A DNA stretch of 64,000 nt from Maribacter arcticus (lineage in GTDB: Bacteria > Bacteroidota > Bacteroidia > Flavobacteriales > Flavobacteriaceae), in NCBI RefSeq assembly GCF_900167935.1, contig NZ_FUYL01000004.1, positions 62,001-126,000 on the forward strand. Direction: 5' to 3'. The translations under genes were made by a program, and so were the position numbers. Positions 18,023 to 28,300 of the stretch are shown here, piece after piece. Position 1 is the first letter of the stretch. Every line of letters begins with the position of its first letter. Under the pieces are notes generated by a model. It had not been told where the DNA came from. It did no database searches and saw only the letters and a list, made by a program, of their open reading frames with translations.

Positions 18023-18571
18023 AACTATCCAAATTCTCATTTTTCTAACGATTACAGGGGCTAAAACAAACTTGGAAATTTAGTGACACCTAATTAGCCT
18101 CTTTTTAACAAAAGTTTGGGAATTGTGGGTTCTTTTCCTTCAATTTACCTCCAAATTGGCTCATTTGATAACAAACCAATGAGCATCATTCAATATTGAC
18201 CGCACATATGGTGTGTTTTCAATCGATGACAGGAAGTTTTCAAACTCAGATATGAATTTGAAATTGATGCTTAAAGGTTCTGTTCAAAAGATAATGTTTA
18301 GACTATATTTATTTCAGGGACCGAACAAATACTTTCAAATGAAAGTTGTTTGGTTTCTGATAGTCTAGCTATGTATTGAGTAAGAATTGAATAGTTCGTT
18401 TTAAAATGATAGGTTAAAATTTTACTATCCTTTATTTGAACTTTCCTAAACGTAACGATTTTGAATTATGCTCAGCCCGGTTTAACATGAGGAAATCAAT
18501 CAATACAATGTTTTCACATTTATATAAATTTAACTATTAGTTATTATTTAGATACTTTATGAGTAGTTGTA
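18023..18571. other. non-coding right end of the proximal element
   Basis: No gene seen. It holds a near copy of the arm-type repeat at 18084-18093 (TGACACCTAA, one base different). With flanks, AGTGACACCTAATT differs by one base from AGTGACACCGAATT at 40198-40211. The rest is AT-rich with short broken frames. Confidence 0.5.
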
Positions 18572-18609
18572 GGGGTATGAAGCCCATCGGTGTGAAAATG
18601 TACGCTAAG
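18572..18609 (+). repeat. Tn3-family 38-bp terminal inverted repeat (left end)
   Basis: A 38-bp sequence that starts GGGGTATGAAGCCC and ends GTACGCTAAG, the GGGG...TAAG pattern and length of Tn3-family ends. It matches the copy at 20585-20622 at 35 of 38 positions, in the same orientation. Confidence 0.8.
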
Positions 18610-19045
18610 ATGGTTGATAAGGTATCGAGGTCAAATATTCATCCAACTCATCAACTATGTATCTTTCAGCAGTCTGTTGTTTAATAACTGTGGTTTTTAT
18701 TTTGCTTTAACACCATATTAACCTGTTTTGGAATTTCAATAATGTGTTGTTTGCCCATTACTGGAGTACTTTACCTTTATTTTAACTTTAGTTAAATACT
18801 GTTCGGTTGGCAGATCAAACACTTATAGCATGTGGGGAAATGTTGCCTTAGCAGAAAATCGAACTTCCTGCGTTTTCCTTTGTTGTTATTCTGGGACAGC
18901 ATAATCGAAGATTCGTATACACAGGCAGCTACAATCAGCTAATTCTAATTTAAAACTACCACTTATATGAGATTTTCGTTCGTTGGTCTTGTAAAATTAG
19001 ATAATATTTAAAAACCCCCTAAGTTTGAAGCTTAAATATAATCTT

Positions 19046-19420
19046 ATGAAACTTAACCTTGTAATTGTGGACGATTCAGTGCTATGGTTATCTATTGCAG
19101 AAAAATTAGCAAAAGTTCATCCTAATGTAGCAAGCGTAACTACCTTCGATGATTCCTTAGATGCTTGGATTTTTCTACAGACGAACCAGTCAACAGCATT
19201 AATGACAGATATTGAAATGCCGTGTATGGACGGTCTTTCCTTTCTTTCAATGTTCAGTGCTAAACTACCCGTAATCTCAACATCTACAAAGAAGAATTAT
19301 ACAGAGCACGCAACGAAACTTGGTTGTGTTGATTTTTTATCGAAGCCATTTTCAAAGAAGGAGTTTGATCTTGCCCTGACCAATGTATACGAGAGAGTTT
19401 CCCTCCAAAAAATTTCTTAG
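19046..19420 (+). CDS. stand-alone receiver domain (CheY-like response regulator)
   Basis: 124 residues from the ATG at 19046 (MKLNLVIVDDS); the frame extends seven codons upstream with only a TTG, so the ATG is preferred. It is a single receiver domain: acidic pair in VIVDDS, phospho-acceptor aspartate in ALMTDIEMP, conserved threonine or serine region VISTSTK, and lysine in FLSKPFS. There is no output domain. Its neighbours are a Tn3 end and a resolvase, so it looks like a transposon passenger. Its kinase and its effect are unknown. Similar small receivers occur beside mobile DNA in Bacteroidota, but I cannot name a system. Confidence 0.85.
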   Translation: MKLNLVIVDDSVLWLSIAEKLAKVHPNVASVTTFDDSLDAWIFLQTNQSTALMTDIEMPCMDGLSFLSMFSAKLPVISTSTKKNYTEHATKLGCVDFLSKPFSKKEFDLALTNVYERVSLQKIS

Positions 19421-19461
19421 GGCATCATCTATACAATAGCTGTCAGAAGACTAAGGTTACA

Positions 19462-20079
19462 CTAAGAAACTTTGGTAATACGTTTGTTTACCTTGGAGAT
19501 TGTGTGTCTAGAGCAACCCAATAGGTTCTGGATGTAATTGTAGCTCTTACTGTCTCTTAATAGTCCCTCGATTTTATTCTGTAATTCAATGTTCTCGGGG
19601 CGACCCTTGTATTTTCCCTGCTGCTTGGCTTTTTGTACCCCTTGGGCTTGTCTACGCCTCCGGTCCTCGTAGTCCTTACGCGCAACTGCCGCGAGCACAT
19701 CGAGCAGCATCGAATTAATTGCCGACAACATTCTTTCGGTAAATTCGTCCGAGCTGTCGATGAGTATGTGGCTCGTGGGAAGATCTAATGAAACGATTTT
19801 GATGCCCTTGTCTGCAATGACCAATTTCAAAGTCTCCCAATCCTTAACGTTCAACCTACTTATCCTGTCAATCTGTTCTACGAGCAGTACATCTCCGAGC
19901 TCCGTAATTTCCAACAACCTAAATAGTTCAGGGCGGTCTAATTTGCTACCAGTCTCGTTTTCCATAAACCAGAAAGAGACTTTGATTCCCTTTTTATCAG
20001 CAAAGTCCGTAAGCTCGTTCTTGGCCCTGTCGGCATCTTGTTCTTTGGTGGATGCCCTTAAATATCCATATACCCTCAT
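19462..20079 (-). CDS. tnpR: serine recombinase, Tn3-type resolvase
   Basis: 205 residues. The N-terminal catalytic domain carries the nucleophile serine in YLRASTKEQ, the EQIDRISR motif and the arginine-rich region (ARKDYEDRRRRQAQGV). The C-terminal 40 residues form a helix-turn-helix (YNYIQNLLGCSRHTISKVNK). It would resolve cointegrates during transposition by recombining res sites. It is transcribed away from the tnpA fragment; the 126 bp between them should hold the res site and both promoters, as in known Tn3-type elements. Apparently intact although its transposase is not. Confidence 0.88.
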   Translation of the reverse strand: MRVYGYLRASTKEQDADRAKNELTDFADKKGIKVSFWFMENETGSKLDRPELFRLLEITELGDVLLVEQIDRISRLNVKDWETLKLVIADKGIKIVSLDLPTSHILIDSSDEFTERMLSAINSMLLDVLAAVARKDYEDRRRRQAQGVQKAKQQGKYKGRPENIELQNKIEGLLRDSKSYNYIQNLLGCSRHTISKVNKRITKVS

Positions 20080-20205
20080 AAGTGCATTATAAATGGTTTA
20101 TAAATATTATTGCACCAACAAATAGGTGGTAGCGAAAAGGTATACCCAAAATGCACTATTTTAAATGACAAGACTTTATGGAACAAATAACTTAACAATC
20201 AACCA
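20080..20205. promoter_or_regulatory. putative res site between tnpR and tnpA
   Basis: A dyad GTGCATTATAAAT...TATTATTGCAC spans about 20082-20115 directly at the resolvase start, and AATGCACTATT at about 20150-20160 repeats one half. Position between divergent tnpR and tnpA fits a multi-subsite resolution region. Subsite limits are not certain. Confidence 0.5.
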
Positions 20206-20661
20206 ATGTCAAATGAAATTTTAACCCAAGAGCAGGAAAAAAATTATGGGAAGTTCCCAGAGGTTCTGAACGACAATCAGATTTCCAAATATTTTACATT
20301 GGACAATTTAGATTTAGAGTTTGTTCACAAACGAAGAGGAAATGCCAATAAGTTTGGAGTAGCGCTTCAATTAACTTGTGTTCGTTTTTTGGGAACATTC
20401 TTAAGAGATCTCTCCGAAATTCCAGATATCGTAAAAGAATTTGTTGCTGACCAATTGTTTATTGGTAACATAACAATATTAGAATTATACGCTAAAAGGG
20501 AAACTACCAAACGAGAGCACCGCGCCTTGATTAAGAAACAATATAATTATCGAGAGTATACCAAAGGGCATCTGTCCTTTAGATGGGGTATGAAGCCCAA
20601 CGGTGCGAAAACGTACGCTAAGGATGGAAATGTAACAAAAAACCGGATAATATTTCTTTAG
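20206..20661 (+). pseudogene. tnpA: Tn3-family transposase, N-terminal fragment
   Basis: The frame begins MSNEILTQEQ and shows the DUF4158-type N-terminus of Tn3 transposases (FTLDNLDLEFVHKRRGNANKFGVALQLTCVRFLG; then REHRALIKKQYNYREY). Full-length proteins are near 1000 residues; here only about 126 codons are genuine. At 20585 the sequence enters a 38-bp Tn3 end, whose translation (GMKPNGAKTYAKDG and on) supplies an unrelated tail up to the stop at 20661. The catalytic region is absent from the window, so the gene is dead. Confidence 0.85.
20585..20622 (+). repeat. second Tn3-family 38-bp end, inserted in tnpA
   Basis: It begins GGGGTATGAAGCCC, ends GTACGCTAAG and is in direct orientation to the copy at 18572. 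It marks the left end of another element, or a rearrangement junction, extending rightwards. The toxin-antitoxin pair that follows may be its passenger. Confidence 0.75.
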
Positions 20662-20835
20662 ATCTAAAGATGGGATATGCTATGAGCCGGTGATGCACGG
20701 TTACATACTTTTAGTGACAGCTATCCCTTCCGTTAAGCTAAACTGTTCGATTTTCGTCTAAATACCGTTTTTTCGGAATATCTAGAAGGCAATAAAAACC
20801 CACGTTTAATTGTACTTTGAAAACTGCAACATCGG

Positions 20836-21126
20836 TTAAAGATGTCTCTTGAAATCCCGTATTTGACCTAAAACACGAACAACGAATATTCCCTTTCTGG
20901 TTGGTTCATAGAAAATAGTATGCGCCTTGTAATTGTATCTTTTCAAAGGTGCCGCAAATTCAGAAGCGCTGCGACCAAGGTCAGAATTATCTGCAAGAGT
21001 CTGTAAAAATTGGTATAACTCGGTAACATAATTATGAGTCTGTGATTCACCCCAAGTCTCCAAAGTATAATCTACTATATCGTCGATATCACCATCTACT
21101 TTCGATGATAAATGATAACTAGACAT
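20836..21126 (-). CDS. ParE/RelE-type toxin
   Basis: 96 residues of the RelE/ParE fold: N-terminal helix with DIDDIVDYTLETWG, a middle helix (YVTELYQFLQTLADN), GRSASEF, and the beta strands HTIFYEPT and IFVVRVLGQIRDFKRHL. Family members inhibit gyrase (ParE) or cleave mRNA (RelE); the motif pattern is closer to ParE. It overlaps the end of the antitoxin gene by 8 bp, the standard arrangement. It probably stabilises the element or the Tn3 derivative. Complete by length. Confidence 0.88.
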   Translation of the reverse strand: MSSYHLSSKVDGDIDDIVDYTLETWGESQTHNYVTELYQFLQTLADNSDLGRSASEFAAPLKRYNYKAHTIFYEPTRKGIFVVRVLGQIRDFKRHL

Positions 21127-21379
21127 TTCTGTTCTTTTTGCGAATTATTGCAGCTTCAATAATTTCATCAACAGACCTAATTTTAAAGCTCATTCCACTA
21201 TCATATCCTGCTTGTATAGCCGCCTTGGTGATTAAAAACTCTCTATTACGTTCCTCATCTAAACGTATTAGATGTCGCATGTATTCGCTATCGTTCGCGA
21301 AACCACCATTTTCAATTTGTAGCTTTATCCATTCTTCCTGAGCGGTAGTAATAGTCAATGATTTTCTGATTGTCGCCAT
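21119..21379 (-). CDS. ParD-type ribbon-helix-helix antitoxin
   Basis: 86 residues. The N-terminal half is a ribbon-helix-helix DNA-binding domain (RKSLTITTAQEEWIKLQIENG, then NDSEYMRHLIR). The C-terminal tail (AAIQAGYDSGMSFKIRSVDE) is the type that wraps around the ParE toxin. It is first gene of a two-gene operon, so it should repress its own promoter just upstream (21380-21420). Confidence 0.88.
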   Translation of the reverse strand: MATIRKSLTITTAQEEWIKLQIENGGFANDSEYMRHLIRLDEERNREFLITKAAIQAGYDSGMSFKIRSVDEIIEAAIIRKKNRNV

Positions 21380-22378
21380 AATTACAATATTTAATTACAT
21401 ACAATATACGCAATATAACATATTATTAGCGCACGATTAACTGAAATTTTATTAAACTAGCACTTAAGACCTGTAACCAAATAACATTGATCCCACCCAT
21501 ATTTAAACTTTAAGGATTGCGTTCAAAGTTTATAAAAAGGTCTTTATTATTATACTACTGCTAAAGTCTTTTAAATAGTTCAATTGTCAATCCCTATCGC
21601 TAATCTCTTGGAAAGTTCACTGAAAGGTCATTTTTCATAGGGGTCAAACGGTAGTTTAAATGAACTCTTAAAGTTCCAAATCGATGTATGAACCGAAAAA
21701 TTACAATAAACGATTATTGGGAATTGCATTATTTATTTGAAAGTCTTCCTAATCTAGTCACATAAAACAGCTGATATGAAAACCATAAGAGACTTATAAA
21801 ACATCGTGGGTATAAAGAACATAATGTTCTTTATACAATTGATAATAAATTTGTGGGGAACCTGCCCTTAAAATTATTCGTTTTATTGAACCCTGAAATT
21901 ATGGTATCAAGCAAAGCAGTTAATGTAAAGAAATAGGGTTAACATTTTATATTATACACGTTTAAATCCCCTTAAGCATTACTTATGTTGTTGTTGGAAA
22001 TTATGGTGCACATCCTTTCGCCGATAATTTTGCATCCCAATTAGGAAATGATTCTTAGGGCTAAGTAGAAGAGTAGATAACACATGGTATAGGTAACTAT
22101 CCTTGGAATAAATAATATGGTTATTAGGTAAATGTTGGCTCAGTAACTAAAGTAAAGAAAGGTTTTGGAATCGTTCAAGGAATTTCTAAAAATCTACCAT
22201 CATTAATTTGACCTAATATTTAATAGTTACTGAGTTAACCCAAATTCAATACAAAGTGATGGCTGCAAAATATTGGGAAAGCTTCAGTGAATTGAGTTCC
22301 TGCACCAATACAATAATGGCGCAGAAATCATCACAAAAATAACTCTGTTATTCCTTATCCTATATTTACCCAGAACTG
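21380..22378. other. about 1 kb non-coding, possible gene remains
   Basis: No intact gene. On the plus strand at about 21976-22052 a short stretch reads TYVVVGNYGAHPFADNFASQ before a stop; this resembles the start of a SPOR-type domain but the frame is closed on both sides. It may be decayed coding sequence or chance. Nothing else recognised. Confidence 0.35.
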
Positions 22379-25300
22379 TCATCTGTATAAGGTAAAATGA
22401 CCTACAAATTCTTTCATATTATCTTCGTTAAAGTTAACAACGTACCAATAGTCTCCCGTAGGCACTTCCTTCCCATCATAGGTCCCGTTCCAGCCCTGAA
22501 TATTGGATAATCTAGCCACCACCCTGCCATAGCGATCATATATTAATACTTCTAGGTTAGGGAAATATTCCGCATTCCTTGGCCTCCAGGAATCGTTCAT
22601 GTTGTCACCATCCGGTGTAAAGAAGTTGGGCATCTCTATATCAATGAACTCCATGTATATCGATGCAACGGCCTCACAACCATTTTCATCGACTACCCTA
22701 ACTTCATACGTACCCGTTTCTCTTATACTATAGGTATTATCTGTACCGTTGTCAAATCCATTGAAGTAGAATGTATATTCCAATCTGCCACCTTCTGCAA
22801 TCGCAATTATCTCGTTTGGGGTCTGCTCCAATGTCAATATTAGTGGTTCATAACCAATAATATCAAAATCCACGGTTTCAACACATCCGTTGGCATGTGC
22901 TATTGTTATATAATGGCTTCCAGGATAAATATTACTAAAATTAGGGTCTAATTGCATAGCCGTTTGATCTGTGGAATCAAGGGCATACATTACATCACCT
23001 GAAACTGAGATATCTTCCAATACGACGTTCACATAATTATTGGGCGTATCACCGGTACATTCGTATACTGGTTCTACGGTCGCACTAAGGTTGACACCTC
23101 TTTCAATATCTAGTACAACATTGGTCTCACATCCGTTAGCATCCCTTATGAATATGAGATAAGTGCCAGCCGTTAGATTATTGAAGTCCACACGATCTAG
23201 GACAAAATCGGCATCGGAATTTGAGTTCATTGCAGTACGATAGGGAGCGGTACCGCCCGCAATTATCAAACTAATCGAACCATCCTCACTTCCAACACAA
23301 ATCTCCGGGGTAATCGTAGCACTAACGTCTATGATGGTTGGCTCCGAAATGGTATATTCCAAATATTCGAAGCATCCATTTCCATCCTGTGCTATTACCG
23401 CATAATCTCCTGGGGCCAAATCGGTAAACGTGTTTATGGTATCAAACTTATCCAGATCAGGAGAAATGGAATAGATGTAGCTACCGGCCCCACCGGCAAG
23501 TGTCACCGTAATACTTCCGTTTTCTTCGCCGAAACAACTGACATCTACAATATGGTCGGTATAGGTCAAAGGTATAGGCTCCATGATTATGACCTGTTCA
23601 GGCGCCGTAGTACAATCTTCACTTACTACGTTGACCCAATAAGTACCTGCCGTTAGACCCGAAAATTGCCCTAAAGGTTGAGGCCCGGCTATTCTATTGC
23701 CAATTGTTACACTATTGCTATAGAGTTCGTATTGATAATTGCCCAATCCTCCGTCTGCAGCCGCATAAATTATTGCGGTGCTTTCTCCGGTACAATTGAT
23801 GAAAGCCGCGGTATTGTCCACACTCAAAGTCAATGGAATAATCGGGTTCTCGGTAATTGCGTTCGAAGCTACCGCCTCACAACCATTAATTGCGTCCCTA
23901 ACATAGTATTGATAGGTACCGGCGCCTAAAATACCTGTTAAAGGCAACCCGATACTATTGCCCATCATTGGCAGAAAGTTAACGTTATCAGTGCTGTATG
24001 CATATGTTCCGCTTCCTCCCGTAGCGGTTAGTTCAAATTCCGCACCGGTAGCACAAGTTAAAGGGTCTGTCCGAACCAAGGAAGCAAATACTCTGGCAGG
24101 TTGGGTTATAGCTACTGGATTGGTTTCAACATCACAATTCCATTCATCGGTTACGGTGATGCTATAGATTCCAGCTCCTAACCCGGTAAATGTTTCTGAT
24201 ATCTGTTCGCCTGAAGTGAATTCGATTACTGCTCCAGCCGCATCATAATAATTCAATTTATATTCATAGTTGCCACTACCACCACCGGTAACAATTGCCG
24301 TTATGGTTGCATCATTATCACCAAAGCAATCTAAAGTTGTTACTAACGGAATAGCGTTGGCGACAATAGGTGTCGCTGGAACCAATGCTTCGGTAGCGAT
24401 AAAAACACAGCCACTATTATCCGTAATTTGTATACCAAAATTTCCTGCTGACAGCCCAGTAAATACCATAACTTGTACATCAAGGGCAGCATATACTTGC
24501 CCTGTAATCGTATTGGTCAGTACAATATCGTAGGGCGCATATCCACCTATTGGATCTACTAGCATCTCCCCTTGACCATTGGTACATTCTGCTTCCGCTA
24601 GCGGATTAACGAAAGCGGTTAAAGGTATATTTGGCGAAGAAATCGTGATTATATTCGAGTCTTCCGAACATAGGGGTAATTCAGTTTCGGTTACCCTAAC
24701 ATAATAATTGCCTCCCGATAGTCCGGTTATGGAAAGAGGATTTGTAGTTGCCGGTCCAGATTGGACACTAACTCCTGCTTGTGTAAACACCTCGTATTCA
24801 TAAGCACCCGAGTATCCTATAATGTTGATTTCCAAGGTACCATTACCATCACCGTAACACGTAACAGGTGAGGTAGCGATTGCAACAACATCAATTAAAT
24901 CATACGGTGCAATAGAATGGGCCAGTGTATCTACATAACAACCGGTATCCAAATCAGTTACTCTGAATGTATAGTTGCCCACTGCACTAAGATAGAATGT
25001 TGCTGTTGTCCCAGTCATTGGGCCTGGTGTTCCATTGCTATTGCCTAATGGCAACAATTCAAAGCTATAATTATGAGGGTTTCCGTCATCTGTTACTGTT
25101 ATCAAAACTTCCTCTGGACCGGCACATGAAATTGCTGAAGTTTTGGTAACGGCAGCGGTAAAGGTGTTTATTGGATCAATCAATTGCGTAGGCAAGGCGA
25201 ATAAACATCCATTAGCATCCCTGATAATGATATCATAATTTCCAGCACTCCATGCATTATAGGTAAAAACCGACCCGCCTGTTGGCAAGAAACTACTACC

Positions 25301-28300
25301 GTTTACGCTAAAGAAATAATTTGGGGTACCCGTACCTGCAGTTATGGTAACCTCTATGACTGCAGACTGTTGTGCGTTGTTCATATCACATGCAAACGGT
25401 ATCACTTTCGTAATTGCAGCATCAAGGGCCGTAGGTTCACCGATCGTAACTTGATCCATCGCCGTACAATTTCGGTTGGACGTTACCGTAATGTTCCATA
25501 CTCCTTCAGATAGCCCTGTAAAGAGTTTTATACTTTGGGTAAAGGTCAAAGTGCCATTAGTTATTTGGAAAGTGTAAAGTGGATTATCATTGACACCTGC
25601 ACTTGAAGGTTCCATCTTAATAGTTATAGAACCATCTGAAGCACCCGCACAACTAACATTCGTCCATTCGGTGTCCAATAAGGTAACCGGGGTTGGCTCT
25701 TCCAAGGAAATAGGTACATCGATAAAACAATTGGGCGTTGCCAAAGAGGCATCCGTTACACGGACCACATAATCTCCAAAGGGAACGCCTACAAATTGGT
25801 TCCCGCTAGGTGAAATGCTAGTTGGCGTAAGGTCTGATTGTAATAGTTCAGTTAGATAGGAACCTGAACCTCCAGTTATAGTAAACCCAATTACACCATC
25901 ATCAGTTGTGCAGGTAGGTTGTGTTAGAACAATAGCAGTTGCTTCTAATTCTGGGGCTATTGCTATACCCTTTATTTCACCACAGCCATTACTGTCAAGG
26001 ATTTCAATAGAATGACTTCCTGAATTTAAACCTGAAATGGTAATCGTATTACCTAACGCATTCAAACCTGTTGCGGCTCTAAGCGCACCGTTATCGACAC
26101 GAATGCTATAGGGCGCAATACCTTCGGCGGTTAATGTGATGTCCATAGCGTAGTTTCCTTCCGATCCAGAACATTGATTGTTTATAGAAAGGCTTATTTC
26201 TGGAGAGGAATCTGTTGGCACCAAGACATTATCCTGTTGAATACAGTTATTTGCATCCTTGATATAAACAATATAGTCGCCCCCTTCCACATTAAAAACA
26301 TTGGTAGAACTACCGGCCCAGGTCATCAGTGTTGGTGCAGCAACTGTTGCTAAGGCAATTTGATATTCATAGGGCGGGGTACCAAATTGGCCTATTGCCG
26401 AAACCTGGCTGGCATTCAGATTACAATTATCATTTGTATCAAGCGTTGCCGTAACCTGTAAAGTGTTGGTAGATTCTGAAATAGTAAAAACTTCAGACCC
26501 TACCGAGCAACCATCAAAGGTGCCGCCTATCTCATTAAATAAAATGTAATAAACACCAGGGGCCAACGGGCCTACATTGGTTACCGATACCACCGTACCT
26601 ATGCTAGGTGGGTTTACGGCCTCAGAACCTGTAATACCGGTCGTAGCATTGGATTGAAAATTAAAAATTTCATAATTGACACTTGTAGTATCAGCTGCAT
26701 AATTATCAAAACTGAAGCTCACACCTCCATCAGCATTTCCGGTACAGGTGACATTGTTAACCGTATCTAAGCTAGTGGTGAGATTAGATGGCGAATCAAT
26801 AGGTGTATCCGCCATTTCAAAATAATAACAGTTGTTAGTTAAGTCATGTACGACGAAGGTGTACGTTATACCAGGGATCAGACCATCAAACGTTGCGGTA
26901 TTACCGCCTGGAGAATCTGCAGATTGGTAATCATTAACAGGATCATCAACGTAGGGAACTAAATAGTTTTCAAGAATAGCGAATTCATAATTACCACTCC
27001 CAACGGTTGAGTTTACCGTAATTATGGCCGTACCACCTAAACTACAGTCTACGGTCGTTGTAGTAACATCAATATTCAAATCCTCGGGCGGAGAGGCAAT
27101 AATATTGATGGTCTTTACAGAACAACCATTGGCATCGACCACATCAACTTCGTAAATGCCGAATTCTAAAATTGTAAACGTATAGTCCTCTCCCCCGGAG
27201 GTTGTAGGGTAAAAATCAGTATGCCCATTATTTCCGGTGAGATAGTAGTTGTATTCATTGGTTCCTCCACTTAAATTGGTGACGCTAATGGAACCTGGAT
27301 CGGTACCATTGGCCGGGTCGCATGTAATAGGCATTACGATAATGTCATAGTAAATAGGGTCTGGTTCATTTATTACGATTGTTTCCGTACCAGAGCAAGA
27401 CTGAGCATCGGTTACAGTAACTTCATAAATACCTGCGGGCAGACCAGAAGTCTGTGTGTCATAAGCTGTTGCCGTTGTAATATTTTCTACAGATACGGTA
27501 TAGGGTGGTAACCCTGTTGTACCGTCAATATTTACTTGAATAGTTGCTCCATCATCACCATGGCATAGAATTTCAGTAGTCTGGACCAACGTAAAGGTTG
27601 GGGGCACATATAGATCGACAGTTTCAGTGGTATTTACCGAACATGCGCTATCGTCGGTAATACTAAAAGTATAGATACCCGCTGTTGGGGTAACATAAGA
27701 GAATGGAATACTGGGTACTATTGTACTAGCTTGTACAAGATTACCATCCAAAAAAACTTCATAAGTATAATTAGTGGACCCACCTGCTATGGAAATTTCT
27801 ATTTCTGCATCGGGCGAACCACTAGTACAATCCAAGCCTTTGATTAGGCTAGATGAAGCGATTAAGGTAGGGAATACCTCAATGCTTGCCGCACTTGTAC
27901 AGTTTTTGCTATCAATAACTTCTACCGTATGACTACCGGGTCCAAGACCTGTAAAACTTGTATTGGATTGATAGTCACCACCGTTGAGGCGATATTGAAA
28001 AGGTACACTACCTCCGGAAGTAACATTGGCGGTCAATACTAGCCCCGTAGTACTGTCATAACATATATTATTAGCAGTTACCTCTAATACGGGTGCTTCT
28101 GCAGGGGTAAGACTGAACGTTTGGGTGATTTCACAACCTCCAGCGTCTATTACATTAATAGAATAATTACCTGTGTCCGTAAGCCCAGTAAACGAGTTAT
28201 TTCCTTGCGGTCCTGTTATTGCTCCTGTTGGGCTCTCCAATACGTATTCAAATCCACCCCAACCTCCTGTCGCTGTTACGGTTACAGCACCAGGAACTGT

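Larger units (their letters stand above)
18572..20584. mobile_element. truncated Tn3-family transposon with receiver-domain passenger
   Basis: Left end at 18572, then a stand-alone receiver gene, a resolvase (minus), an intergenic res-like region and the first 126 codons of tnpA (plus). The element is cut at 20585 by a second left end in the same direction. No right-hand inverted repeat is visible in the window. The 18610-19045 part is non-coding. Confidence 0.7.

Noticed and set aside
20585-20720. Group II intron interpretation (GTGCG and GAGCCG...CGGTT elements)
   Set aside because: The first part is exactly 38 bp from GGGG to TAAG and recurs at 18572, which fits a Tn3-family end much better; the GAGCCG stretch is too short for an intron domain V.
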